Notes: generated by a model from the letters alone, not told the origin. Counted from the stretch's first letter, positions 43,709-52,957 are shown. The stretch is 56,080 nt of DNA from an uncultured Bermanella sp. (GCA_913058575.1 CAJXRF010000031.1:1-56080), one strand, 5' to 3'. Numbers and translations: made by a program.

Positions 43709-43740
43709 CAACAATTCAACAATTCAACAATTCAACAATT
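43709..43740. repeat. Four perfect tandem copies of CAACAATT
   Basis: The unit CAACAATT is repeated four times without a mismatch, and partial matches continue on both sides. It is 100-130 bases upstream of the solute-binding gene at 42819-43607 and 105 bases after the stop of the VWA gene. Octanucleotide tracts can slip during replication and change promoter spacing. Confidence 0.85.
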
Positions 43741-43844
43741 TTAAACAAACCTCAGCAATTTCTTATTTGCCACTGAACAGAATGATAACAGCCGTTAAAT
43801 TATTCGATATTAATCGTCATATCTGGGCGCCCACGTAATGAAAG

Positions 43845-45545
43845 CTAAGGGCAAATCAGCCCACCATTTCGGCTATAACCGCGCACCACTTCAAAATCAC
43901 CACTGACCAGCCCAGGGCCCACTTTAGGTTCTCCGCAACTAGTGACAAACTCGCCATTTAAATCATCATTTATATAAACTGAAATACTTGGCCCCATGGT
44001 TTTATCTTTTTCGGCACCATAAAACTCAAAGGACTCCTGAGCGGATACCGTGCTATCAAAAATAATTTTGGCCCCCTTATTTTTCTGAGGTTGCTCCACA
44101 CGAATTTGAGCGCTTGCTAAGTCCCCTGTGTATTTTAACTCAAGCATGGTGATTTGCCCTGCACACGACGAGCACTCTTCTCCTTCACAGGAGGCCTTTA
44201 TTTTTTGGTAGGCTGTTTTCTGGCAGTCTTCACAAACTAAAGGGGTAATTTTAATATGATTGTTTTCTGCACTGCTTAAGCAAACATCACCGCTAAACCA
44301 ACCATCAGGGGATAAATCAAAATTTACAGCGTCACTGTTGGTGGTTTCGTTAAGCACTTCAATGCCTTTTAACCCCACTAGGCTATATTGGGCAATCTGG
44401 CTAACCACCAATTCACTTTCGAGGCCATAATAAAATCCACCGGTAATGGCCGAAATAGCCGGTAATGTGGTGAGTTTACTGACTACATTTACAGGAAAGG
44501 TATTAACCACTATGTTCTTTTCTTTAAGGAGTTTCGCCGCTTCAATAGAGGCTAATCTATCTTCTTTTTCTTGGGTAATACCCGACTCAAATGGTGCAGT
44601 GGGTATGCCATCTGATAAAAATACTACCGTTTTAATATCTGGTCTTTTAAGGTCTGCAGCATCATAACTTGCTGCGATCACTTCCAATGCGGCTTTGTAA
44701 TTAGTAGACGCACTGCTGCTTTTTGGTATCTCTGGCTCCATCACACTCAGTGCCCTTTTCACAGCCGCTAAATCATCGGTGAAATCAAGTATTAGGCTGG
44801 CATCACTGGCAAAACGAACAATACCTACATTTAATTTCTCATGCTCAGTCAATCTGTTCACCAAAGCGCTTAGGGCTTCAATTTCGATTTCAAATACCGT
44901 TTGATCACCAATGGTTTTTTCGGCACTGCTGCCAGATGCATCTACCGCCAACAAAATATAGGCTTTGGTTTTTCTGCCTCCTTTTTTAAAGGCCTTTCCA
45001 GAAAGCGTGACTGTGCAATCACACTCGTTATCCCTAGCATTGGCCAAAGTAATCGACTCTTGAATGGCCGTGCTTGCTCGGTTAACGCTACTGATAAAAG
45101 ATTGATTTTGTGTAATTTGCTGAGTATCGCTAGCAGCCACGTCTATGTCTAAATACTCCCATGGAATAGATTCACTGAGCGTGATGACATCGGCAAGTTG
45201 GTAAGGGCTTTCAACCCCTAATAAAGTTACTTCTCGGCTGTAAGATTCAAACCCATCTTTGGAAGCCGAGAGAAAGGCACTGGATAAAAAGTCCTCTTCA
45301 CTTTCAACAACAAACTGACCACTACTATTGGTTAATGACACCGCTTCAATACCATCTATGGTCACCATAGCATTTTCAACTAGGGTTTCATCTTCTGATA
45401 TTACGGTACCTGAAATTGAGTAAACAGGCGCTGTTTCAGTGTTGCTGGTTGATTCTATACAAGCCGCTAATAATAAAGCCATAAAAGCGATGCTTGTTAT
45501 AGATAAAAATGACCGAAAGCTTAACGATGATTCAGAATAACCCAT
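43845..45545 (-). CDS. VWA-domain lipoprotein with carboxypeptidase-regulatory-like domain
   Basis: A 566-aa surface or periplasmic lipoprotein. The ATG at 45545 follows GAGGAAA by nine bases; the longer frame from 45623 is unlikely. The lipobox is LLLAAC. Residues ~45-120 form a CarboxypepD_reg-like beta domain (VYSISGTVISEDETLVENAM). A VWA domain follows at ~170-370 with a complete MIDAS: DASGSS, the Thr in SASTNYKAAL and the Asp in FLSDGIPTAP. The C-terminal part has six or more Cys, in groups like CEDCQKT and CEGEECSSCAG, suggesting disulfides or metal binding. VWA lipoproteins of this kind bind protein partners through a divalent metal; the target is unknown. It is single, with no adjacent partner gene. 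Confidence 0.85.
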   Translation of the reverse strand: MGYSESSLSFRSFLSITSIAFMALLLAACIESTSNTETAPVYSISGTVISEDETLVENAMVTIDGIEAVSLTNSSGQFVVESEEDFLSSAFLSASKDGFESYSREVTLLGVESPYQLADVITLSESIPWEYLDIDVAASDTQQITQNQSFISSVNRASTAIQESITLANARDNECDCTVTLSGKAFKKGGRKTKAYILLAVDASGSSAEKTIGDQTVFEIEIEALSALVNRLTEHEKLNVGIVRFASDASLILDFTDDLAAVKRALSVMEPEIPKSSSASTNYKAALEVIAASYDAADLKRPDIKTVVFLSDGIPTAPFESGITQEKEDRLASIEAAKLLKEKNIVVNTFPVNVVSKLTTLPAISAITGGFYYGLESELVVSQIAQYSLVGLKGIEVLNETTNSDAVNFDLSPDGWFSGDVCLSSAENNHIKITPLVCEDCQKTAYQKIKASCEGEECSSCAGQITMLELKYTGDLASAQIRVEQPQKNKGAKIIFDSTVSAQESFEFYGAEKDKTMGPSISVYINDDLNGEFVTSCGEPKVGPGLVSGDFEVVRGYSRNGGLICP

Positions 45546-45858
45546 GAAGCAATTTCCTCGGTTCAAAATAATCATTTTATAGACCATAAGGCAGCTGGCT
45601 TGTATTGATGAACCAAATACCACTCAGTCCAAAGAGTATATTCTAAACGCTCTGTTGAGAGCGCATTTTATGCTCTACATTAAAATTTAGAATTTAAACT
45701 GCGTTAATTAGAAGCTATTGATATAGCGTAGTCAGAAAGCCGCTAAAGTGAAATGATATTACCGCCCTTACTCAATCCCAATGAAAAGCTAATTTGCACG
45801 AACAACATTTACTTTTCGACTGCTAAGCCTGTCTATACTAAAGCATGAACCTAATCGG

Positions 45859-46930
45859 TTGCTTGCATATATTAATAAGTACCTTCAACCTATATTTGTT
45901 ATTACATTTTCCATTTTTTTGTTAGTTTCATCCCTTGGCCATAGCTGCGAGTTGGTGATGGGCTATCAAAAAAAGGCAAAGCCCCCTCTTATCAATAATG
46001 CCCCCGATAACTTAGGAATATATCTTGAAATTTACGCCCAAGCGGCCCAAGAGCTTGATTGCACCTTAAGGTGGTTCGCTTACCTAAAAGGCGAGTATTA
46101 AACGAAATGAAGCAAGGCTGGATTGATTTTTACCCGGGTATGAAATTTACCGATGAGCGCTCTATCTATGCGTATTTTATTGCTAATGGCTTAACCACAG
46201 GGCGTGTTGGGTTATCACGAATCAGCATGCCATTGATTACCAACAAGCAACACCTCACTGGCTACTCGCTTTTAATTACCTTGGGTGGCATTAACTATGT
46301 AAGAGATGTTCATGGCATTAAAGTACATCAGGTATTAAGGGCATCTCTATTAATTGCTTGCGCCTCTGGCTTTACGCCTTGTTCAGAATCAAGGCGGGCA
46401 AGGAAGAAATGCTTATTGCCTTTCAAGGAAGACCACCGCAGAGTCTGGACAAAGCGTAAAGCCCCGTAGGGCGCGACGCCAAGCACACATTGTCGGCGTT
46501 GCGCTGCTTGAAAATGGAACCACCATTTTACTTCGCCGCGCGCCTTGTCACTGTACGCTTGGCGTCACGCAGAGAAAGTAATCAATTAATAGAGGTGCCC
46601 TTAAGTTTAGACATTGAAAAAGCGGCCAAAATGCTCACCTTAGAACGGGGAGACTTCTTCGCCACAGACCCTTTTGTCATAGACAATTTTCTTAAGAATG
46701 TCGAAGAAGCCATCTTTAAAAAACACCCACATTGTTGCGGCGGTATAAAACCCATGTATATCGGGTTCTCTAAGAAGTCGAAGCACTTAGCAGAAATAAA
46801 TAACCCTGATTACAATAAAAATTTACCCTTAAGCCTAAAAAATTTTTCCACATTAATCGCCAAAGACAGCACAGCTTACCGATTTGGCGAAGCCGTTAGG
46901 GGCTTGGTTAAAAGATATCAGTATAAATAG
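45859..46930 (+). pseudogene. Solute-binding-protein pseudogene with frameshift and insertion
   Basis: Three frame pieces add up to one SBP_bac_3-type protein. The first (45859 to ~46073) has a signal peptide and GYQKKAKPPLINNAPDN. The second (from ~46074) carries VRLPKRRVLNEMKQGWIDFY, the family's RLPxKR block. The third (from 46605) has LSLDIEKAAKML and the hinge-to-end part. A single missing G near 46073 (TGG-GTT expected) shifts the frame. A 270-bp inverted-repeat element at 46335-46604 splits the gene; removing it with one TTAA copy joins VHQVL directly to SLDIEK. With both repairs the length is 807 bases, exactly 269 codons. The gene is dead twice over. Confidence 0.9.
46335..46604. mobile_element. 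MITE-like element with 22-bp inverted repeats and TTAA duplication
   Basis: The left end TTAAGGGCATCTCTATTAATTG (46335-46356, split here as TTAA plus GGGCATCTCTATTAATTG) and right end CAATTAATAGAGGTGCCC plus TTAA (46583-46604) are inverted repeats with one mismatch. TTAA is on both sides and its single copy restores the interrupted frame, so it is a target duplication. The 262-bp body is GC-richer than its surroundings and folds: CGCCTTG/CAAGGCG at 46375-46396 and GACGCCAAGC/GCTTGGCGTC at 46475-46566. It has no transposase, so it would move by a full-length relative. I cannot name the family. Confidence 0.88.
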
Positions 46931-47077
46931 TTAACGTTATTCAAAAAAAATATAATCACACTGGAAATGACGATTATTAAAAGTAATATTATGGCCTACG
47001 TTTCTAGGCTCATATTAATGGGTCAAACTCTAAGCTTTACCATGGACACAATACCATGCCATTTTTCCCTAAGCGGC

Positions 47078-48760
47078 TTACTCTACACCTTGTAATATCA
47101 ACTTCACCTGCTCAGGTAATAATTTACCCGTAGGTGGCATAAAGCCAGCTTCGCGGGTTAACTTAGTTTGTAAAAGCGTTTTTCCTTCCAGCGTCTTTAG
47201 CCAACCTGAATGGGGGTTTAACAATGCCCCTGGGTCTGATTTAAGTTCATTGTGGCAGGCAGAGCATTGATCAATCATTAACGATTTTCTGGGCCCTGAA
47301 AAATTAAAGCCTATAACCTTGCTTGCTTCATGAGGTAAAAAAGAATTTTTCTGTTGGTTTTCTTCAAAAGAAATTCCATTTGATAAGCGTAACAATGCTT
47401 TGTTTTTATCATCCACAATTAAGATAGAACCATCGGCTAATTGCAATAATCCCACCGGCGCTCCTTCTGGTCGTAACCCCTTGACACTATTCCAGTGAGA
47501 AATCACTTCTTGATGTTGGGCATCCAATTTTGAACCACCCTTAGGTGAAAAAAAGTGTTTGCTAAATTCAACTTCAGGGGCAATGGGGTCTCGCTTAAAT
47601 GACACCTTCTCACTGGCAGTCAGTATTGGTAACCCTTTGGCATTGACCTTATAAGAGACTAAACGATTGCCCACCACACGATAACCATGCCAGCTCATTA
47701 GTAACTGACCTGTTAGTGTGGGTAATTTTCTGCCTGTGTAATACATCATATCTAATGGCGCCACATGGGGCGGCATTAAACTGTAAGGGGTTTTATAGTT
47801 TTTTTGATTACACGAGTTTTCATTAACGCCAATAGTCTTTTTAAGCAATGAAAAATCACGATTAAGGCAATAAGGCCAACCATAAAAACCCCCTTGCTCG
47901 ATGAGATTAATTTCCTCATAAGGCTCATTGGCATCTTTTAAATCAGCGCTGTTTTCACCCTGTAAAATGGTACCGCTGCTGTGCACCAATAATGCAACTG
48001 AATTGCGCAAGCCTGTGGCGTATTGATCAAAATCACTGGCCCATTGATTGGTTTTAGCAATAAAGCCATAACGCCTTAAACCCACTTCTTTTACTTCCGA
48101 ACATTCACTCTTATCTGTAGAAGCATCATTAGGTGCACTGACCTTTTTGAGCAGGCCACAGTCATCTGTTTGAGAGCCCACATTAATAAGTAAGTCATTA
48201 TTGTTTAGAAAAACGAAACTGGTTAAAGGGTGAAGATACTGGCCATCAGGGTAGGGTAAACCTGTAATGACTACCTCACGGTCAATCATGCGCCGCCCTT
48301 TAATGCGAAAGCGCGTAATTTGATGCGCTTCCCCTAGATAAATACTCCCATCTTTGCCAAGCTTAATATCATGGGGAAGCACCAGTTTTTCAGCCACTTT
48401 AGTGACAGATATTAGATGACGATAACGATTGGACTGGAATTCCAATAGCCATAATATCCCTTTGCCTGCTGTCCAGCCGCCCATGTCCGTCACCAGTATC
48501 TGATGACTTTGTGGCAACTCTAACGCTTTCCTTGGCTTCTTAAAGTTAAGGCCCATCTGTTTATATTGAACATTATCTGCCAACAAACCCAAGCAAGTAC
48601 CTTGAATACTGCCAATGGGCAATTGAGCCAAACCATCACAATTTCGCTCTTCAGAATTGATAGGTGGGTAAGCTGCAAGGGTGAATACACTGGTGAAAAA
48701 CAACATGTTAAATAAAAACAATGGGGCAAGATATTTGTTTGTTGTGGTGAATTGCAGCAT
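47078..48760 (-). CDS. PQQ-type sugar dehydrogenase-like beta-propeller fused to cytochrome c
   Basis: A 560-aa exported protein. A signal peptide (MLQFTTTNKYLAPLFLFNML) precedes a six-bladed propeller of the soluble glucose/sorbosone dehydrogenase type, with NSVALLVHSSGTILQGENSA and the block EQGGFYGWPYCLNRDF. The last ~75 residues are a small cytochrome c domain with one heme site CSACH, and Met in GFMPPTGKLLP as likely axial ligand. It would oxidise a sugar or alcohol in the periplasm and pass electrons to its own heme. The ATG at 48760, after AGG, is preferred to a TTG one codon earlier. No PQQ synthesis genes are nearby. Confidence 0.83.
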   Translation of the reverse strand: MLQFTTTNKYLAPLFLFNMLFFTSVFTLAAYPPINSEERNCDGLAQLPIGSIQGTCLGLLADNVQYKQMGLNFKKPRKALELPQSHQILVTDMGGWTAGKGILWLLEFQSNRYRHLISVTKVAEKLVLPHDIKLGKDGSIYLGEAHQITRFRIKGRRMIDREVVITGLPYPDGQYLHPLTSFVFLNNNDLLINVGSQTDDCGLLKKVSAPNDASTDKSECSEVKEVGLRRYGFIAKTNQWASDFDQYATGLRNSVALLVHSSGTILQGENSADLKDANEPYEEINLIEQGGFYGWPYCLNRDFSLLKKTIGVNENSCNQKNYKTPYSLMPPHVAPLDMMYYTGRKLPTLTGQLLMSWHGYRVVGNRLVSYKVNAKGLPILTASEKVSFKRDPIAPEVEFSKHFFSPKGGSKLDAQHQEVISHWNSVKGLRPEGAPVGLLQLADGSILIVDDKNKALLRLSNGISFEENQQKNSFLPHEASKVIGFNFSGPRKSLMIDQCSACHNELKSDPGALLNPHSGWLKTLEGKTLLQTKLTREAGFMPPTGKLLPEQVKLILQGVE

Positions 48761-48960
48761 CAAAGACCTAATTACTCGGTGAGTTTGAAGTTAAAACCAG
48801 CATAGTACTGATATCTAATCAGAACAACCATATGCATATGACAAGCAACGCAGTGTGACAAGGCTTTTTGAAAACAATTATTCAACAAATCATGACTCTG
48901 GCATTTTAGTAACTGGCCATTGCATTTACAATGGGGCACCTTTTCCCATAGTAGTTTTGC

Positions 48961-49752
48961 ATGTCTGATTTATCGCTTATTCAATATTGCCTGATTGGTT
49001 TAATTTTTATCTGGAGTGGCTTTGTGCGCTCTGGCTTGGGCTTTGGTGGCGCCGTGTTGTCTCTGCCCTTTTTGCTATTGGTGGATAATCAACCTCAGGT
49101 GTACTTACCGATTATTGCCGTTCACTTGCTGTTTTTCTCATTTTTAACGGTTTACTTAAATAACCGTAAAGCGCTAAAACTGTCGGCAAACACCGCAACC
49201 AATTCAACCCCTTTCAGCACTGTAGATTGGTCGTATTTGAAATATGCCCTTGGCATCATGATCATTCCTAAGTTAATTGGAGTATTTGGCTTAATTACCC
49301 TGCCCCCTGCGTTAATGAGCAGCATTATTTTTACCATTGTGGCCTGCTACGCAATGTCTTATATCCTTAATCGACCCTTTAGCAGTAACAGCAAAACCTT
49401 GGATATTATTTTTCTAATGTTAGGCGGTTATATTAGTGGTACCTCGTTAATAGGTGCACCGTTAATTATTGCGGTGTTTATGACTCACGTGGCAGCACAC
49501 CAATTACGAGATACTCTATTTACCCTGTGGTTTATTTTAGTGGCCATTAAGATGGTTGCATTTATTTGGGTGGGAATCGACTTACAATTGCTACATGCAT
49601 TAATACTATTGCCCTGTGCCGGTATTGGCCATGTATTGGGTTTAAAAATTCACGAAAGAATGTTGAAAGCAGAAACCAAAGTCTTTTTCCGTGTGCTGGG
49701 CACTGTACTCTTGATCATTAGCGGCATTGGCCTGGGAAGGGTTTTGTTTTAA
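48961..49752 (+). CDS. TauE/SafE-family membrane transporter
   Basis: A 263-aa polytopic membrane protein with about eight helices. It shows the TauE/SafE (sulfite exporter) repeats: GFVRSGLGFGGAVLSLPFLL near residue 23 and the second-half GGYISGTSLIGAPLIIAVFM near 160, which form the inverted-repeat Gly-rich motifs. It likely exports sulfite, sulfonate-related anions or other organic acids. A polar loop of ~25 residues interrupts helices 2 and 3. It is a lone gene, divergent from the PQQ-type dehydrogenase gene by 200 bases, and converges on degV. Confidence 0.85.
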   Translation: MSDLSLIQYCLIGLIFIWSGFVRSGLGFGGAVLSLPFLLLVDNQPQVYLPIIAVHLLFFSFLTVYLNNRKALKLSANTATNSTPFSTVDWSYLKYALGIMIIPKLIGVFGLITLPPALMSSIIFTIVACYAMSYILNRPFSSNSKTLDIIFLMLGGYISGTSLIGAPLIIAVFMTHVAAHQLRDTLFTLWFILVAIKMVAFIWVGIDLQLLHALILLPCAGIGHVLGLKIHERMLKAETKVFFRVLGTVLLIISGIGLGRVLF

Positions 49753-49855
49753 AAATTTTGTTATACAGGGGTCACACCTGTAACCCCTTGTGTGGCGGCC
49801 TATGAAAGGCGAACTAAATTAATGAACACCATTAATTTAACTGAACAGGGCTAAT

Positions 49856-50767
49856 TTAGTCAGCTTTTAATGCTAACGCCATGGTAATGCTATCAGGCCC
49901 TAAATTTACCCCGCCAGATAAACTCAGCATCGAATACTGAACCTCAACATTATGCTCCTTCGCGATTGTCTCTAATCTAGAAAAGTATTCTCTATGAGGA
50001 AGCTCTTCTATCTTACTGCCCACACTGATATTAACCATGGGGTAGAGTAATTTTTTATGGCTGATGGCATCCACCGCTAACTCCAACATATTCTTAATGG
50101 CGGCCTCATAACCGCGTTGGCTTGAGAGTACCCCAGTCTGACTATTATGAATTTGAATAATGGGATTAATGCCCAGTATTTTTGCCAACGTAGATTTTAA
50201 TACGGTTAAACCTTTACGATCTTTACTGCCGCTGCGTTCACGAAGGTGAGCCACATTTGGAATGGTGGCATAAGCATAAATAGATTGGGAAAATTGCTCG
50301 GCTTTTTTCTTAACTTCTAAACCCGTTAAGCCTTGTTTAATAAGATCTAAACTGTATGACGCTAATAGCCCTTGGCCTGTGAACATGGTTTTGGAATCCA
50401 CTAAGTGGATATTTGCGTTTTTAGCTGAGTTTTTCTTTTGAATGAGGGTGATGGCTTTTTCTGTTTGCTCAAACACCATGCTTGTGTCTTTACTAATGGT
50501 TTGAATCACGATGTCTTTACATTCAGCGTCGAGCAGGACTTGTATTCTTTTCGCTATCGCTTCAATTGACATGGCTTCTGTTTGAACATCTTTGCCAGTA
50601 CTGGCCATAGACATGCCGTAGAAGTGAGACATTTGAGCACGATTACGCTGATCATTAATTTTATTGCCGGCCACATTAATAACATGAGGCAAAATAGGTA
50701 GTTTAAGCTGGCTAAATAAATGTTCCGGAAGGTCACACCCCGAATCGACAACGAGTTGTACGCTCAT
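49856..50767 (-). CDS. DegV-family (FakB-type) fatty-acid-binding protein
   Basis: A 303-aa cytoplasmic protein of the DegV family. The opening VQLVVDSGCDLPEHLFSQLK and VHLVDSKTMFTGQGLLASYS give the DegV fold with the Ser/Thr that contacts the bound carboxylate. The end SGGVNLGPDSITMALALKAD is the usual last motif. DegV/FakB proteins hold fatty acids for phosphorylation by FakA. FakA is not seen here. AGGAAA precedes the ATG. A decayed copy of its C-terminus lies at 41568-41781. A small AAATTAATG/CATTAATTT inverted repeat lies just after the stop (49816-49838). Confidence 0.9.
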   Translation of the reverse strand: MSVQLVVDSGCDLPEHLFSQLKLPILPHVINVAGNKINDQRNRAQMSHFYGMSMASTGKDVQTEAMSIEAIAKRIQVLLDAECKDIVIQTISKDTSMVFEQTEKAITLIQKKNSAKNANIHLVDSKTMFTGQGLLASYSLDLIKQGLTGLEVKKKAEQFSQSIYAYATIPNVAHLRERSGSKDRKGLTVLKSTLAKILGINPIIQIHNSQTGVLSSQRGYEAAIKNMLELAVDAISHKKLLYPMVNISVGSKIEELPHREYFSRLETIAKEHNVEVQYSMLSLSGGVNLGPDSITMALALKAD

Positions 50768-51082
50768 ATATTTTCCTGTGTATTGTTTTTATTATTTTAA
50801 GAAATAGGGCTTTCAAGCCATACTTTTAGTCTGATAGTAAAACATGAGACAAGACACATGCAATCTATTATCTCAATATGAGTATATTGCCTCTAATAGT
50901 GATTTTAATAAGATTGAAGAGTCATTGAGCATGGATGGAGGCTTAGCGTGACAAGTGATAGAAGTAATACAACTCAAAGGCCATAGCTTCTTACTTTAAT
51001 GGTTGGCAACTGCTTACTGACTTATGTGCATTCCAGAAGTGCTCGTTAAGTGTGCTGGCAAAACTCCCCCTCAGATTAAGGT
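50768..51082. other. Intergenic region upstream of degV
   Basis: The 315 bases contain the leftward degV promoter. A 35-codon plus-strand frame (50844-50951) has no strong ribosome site and no recognisable relative, so it is not called. No terminator for the methyltransferase gene was seen. Confidence 0.35.
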
Positions 51083-51679
51083 TTATAAAAGCTTAGTGGC
51101 CACCACATACACATGTTTTTCTGGGTACTGATCAAGCTCAAGATGCAAAATGGACAGGCCATTTTCGATCAATAATTTCACATTATCGTTTATGCCAATG
51201 GAACTGTAATAAAAGGTATCGTTATGCCATTGAGCAGTGCTCTCACCCACTTCATTGCCAAAGGTATAAATGAGAATTCCGCCTTTTTCCAAAAGCTCGC
51301 ATAGCTTAGAGACAACGGGTTTTTGCATCATAAAAGGCAAATGAAAAATGCTATCCCAAGCGACGATAAAATTAAATTTTTCGTCTGTTTGCCAAGAGCA
51401 AATGTCTTGCTGCATAAAATTATGCTGCGGGTGATTATGGCTTGCTAAATTAACCATCTCTTGGGATACATCAAGACCCGTCACCGAAAAGCCATGATCT
51501 TGTAAAATACGAATAAATCGCCCTCCGGCTCCACAACCCACATCCAGTGCTTTTCCGCCGTTTTCCGTAAAACCAATCGCTCGCTCAAATTGACGAACCC
51601 CATAGCCAGATTCAACGTGTTGGTTATGCCACCACTGAGCAATTTTATCGTATTTTTTTCCAAGTAAAAGTGGATCCAT
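51083..51679 (-). CDS. Class I SAM-dependent methyltransferase
   Basis: A 198-aa cytoplasmic methyltransferase. Motif I is KALDVGCGAGGRFIRIL near residue 43, motif II VTGLDVSQEMVNLA, and motif IV NFIVAWDSIFHLPF, with a GGILIYTFGNEVGE strand later. This is the Methyltransf_11/25 pattern and the substrate is unknown. AAGG eight bases upstream supports the ATG. It lies just downstream of the tRNA-Gly gene in the same direction, with 83 bases between them. Single gene otherwise. Confidence 0.9.
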   Translation of the reverse strand: MDPLLLGKKYDKIAQWWHNQHVESGYGVRQFERAIGFTENGGKALDVGCGAGGRFIRILQDHGFSVTGLDVSQEMVNLASHNHPQHNFMQQDICSWQTDEKFNFIVAWDSIFHLPFMMQKPVVSKLCELLEKGGILIYTFGNEVGESTAQWHNDTFYYSSIGINDNVKLLIENGLSILHLELDQYPEKHVYVVATKLL

Positions 51680-51762
51680 TTTAAGACCTTAATATTTTAA
51701 AATGTCATTACACTAAAGAATGCTGCCTGTTTATTGAATAGAGATAAAGCCACTTAAAATAA

Positions 51763-51838
51763 TGGAGCGGGGTACGGGAATCGAACCCGCGACTTCCAGA
51801 TTGGGAAACTGACACTCTACCAACTGAGCTAACCCCGC
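51763..51838 (-). tRNA. tRNA-Gly (anticodon CCC)
   Basis: The reverse strand folds into a standard 76-base cloverleaf. The acceptor is GCGGGGT/ACCCCGC with encoded CCA and U discriminator. The D arm is GCTC/GAGT, and the T arm is GCGGG/CCCGT with TTCGATT loop. The anticodon loop TTCCCAA gives CCC, which reads GGG (Gly). The anticodon stem TCAGT/TCTGG has a T-T mismatch next to the loop (31-39) and a T-G pair at the top. The gene has no neighbouring tRNA. Confidence 0.95.
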
Positions 51839-51952
51839 CCATATTAATTTCTTAACCCTTGTTCAAGGCGGTTAAGCGTTAACTTAAAATCAACACCCTG
51901 TTGCACCTAAGTCAGCACGTTACTTGCTATGTTTGCCCGTCATAACTTAGCG

Positions 51953-52957
51953 CTAGCCCTTAGAAGCAAAGTCTCTCGCCTTACTCAACTCCCCCTCAGG
52001 ACCTGCCCATCGCCAATGAATGTCTTCAATGGTATTCCCTAAGGCGTCTAGATCATTTTTCAGTTTTAACTTATCCCGAACTAACCAAAACCAAGCACTG
52101 GTGTTGTAACGTGTAAAAACACTTACTGAAGTGTGCTGATGGTTTTCAGCCCCTAAAGAACGAACGTAAGCCGATGCAGCTTTTTGTTGAATTAGCGAAG
52201 ATGAAATAAACTGCTTTGCTTCTTCTGGTTTTTTATCAAAAAGATCTAAGTATTTCCAGTGCTCTATATAGGCTTTGATTAAAATAGCCGGTAAATCTGA
52301 TCCGTCTGGTGCGTTATTAGATGCTTTTTCAGCAAATGCGATCATTTCTTTATTATCTCCGCCCCACTTTTCCGATAAGGCAATAATCATATGCATATGA
52401 GCAGCCCAATTAGTAGGGTCTCTACTTACGGCTTGTTGAAAGTAATGCTCGCGTACGTCTTGATCATCTGAATTCCAAGTAGACACCATAATTAAGTAGG
52501 CCCAAGGGGTCGGATCGTCTGGCATAGTTTCTGTACACTGCGTCAATATGTCTCTTGTTGTTGCTAACCTTTCAAAAAACAACGCCCAATTCTCTTGGCT
52601 AATTTGTTCTCCCATGCCATAACCCCTCGCTTCCCATGACCATTGAACTAGCCTAGCGCCGTAACACAGCTGAGCATCAGCGGAATTTGGCTCGTCACCT
52701 AACCATTGTTCAAGCACATTAATAGGGTACAACCGCGAAATACTCACAGATATTAAGTAACGATCTTCATAGGTGGTCTCAGGCGTAAATAAGGCCTTAA
52801 GATAAGAGTAGTCAGTTGAGTTTTCTAAGGCGCTATAGATTTCTTTGTTACCATACGAGCACTGCCTAATTTCACTATTTTTTTCAGATTGATTGTAGGT
52901 TCTATACAATGCCAAAAATACAATAAAGGTAATGGCAGCTAAAATTAAAATGGTCAT
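51953..52957 (-). CDS. Membrane-anchored TPR-like protein of unknown function
   Basis: A 334-aa protein with an N-terminal membrane helix (MTILILAAITFIVFLALYRT). The rest is helical with TPR-like pairs (NSADAQLCYGARLVQWSWEA, REHYFQQAVSRDPTNWAAHM, DDPTPWAYLIMV). It recalls proteins that count or bind others through tetratricopeptide-type repeats, such as the DUF4034 group, but I cannot confirm the family. Trp residues are frequent. The ribosome site is weak. It lies between the tRNA and the zinc-ribbon membrane protein, both leftward; whether they form a unit is unclear because a 475-base gap follows. Confidence 0.65.
   Translation of the reverse strand: MTILILAAITFIVFLALYRTYNQSEKNSEIRQCSYGNKEIYSALENSTDYSYLKALFTPETTYEDRYLISVSISRLYPINVLEQWLGDEPNSADAQLCYGARLVQWSWEARGYGMGEQISQENWALFFERLATTRDILTQCTETMPDDPTPWAYLIMVSTWNSDDQDVREHYFQQAVSRDPTNWAAHMHMIIALSEKWGGDNKEMIAFAEKASNNAPDGSDLPAILIKAYIEHWKYLDLFDKKPEEAKQFISSSLIQQKAASAYVRSLGAENHQHTSVSVFTRYNTSAWFWLVRDKLKLKNDLDALGNTIEDIHWRWAGPEGELSKARDFASKG

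Noticed and set aside
43709-43740. Possible CRISPR array
   Set aside because: The repeats are only 8 bases long and directly abutting with no spacers; it is a simple tandem repeat.
46354-46601. Open frames at 46354-46581 and from 46490 as separate genes
   Set aside because: They run through the inverted-repeat element and its junctions; the recognisable protein in the last frame begins only after the element and belongs to the broken binding-protein gene.
50844-50951. 35-codon frame upstream of degV
   Set aside because: Weak ribosome site and no recognisable protein pattern; could be real but cannot be supported.
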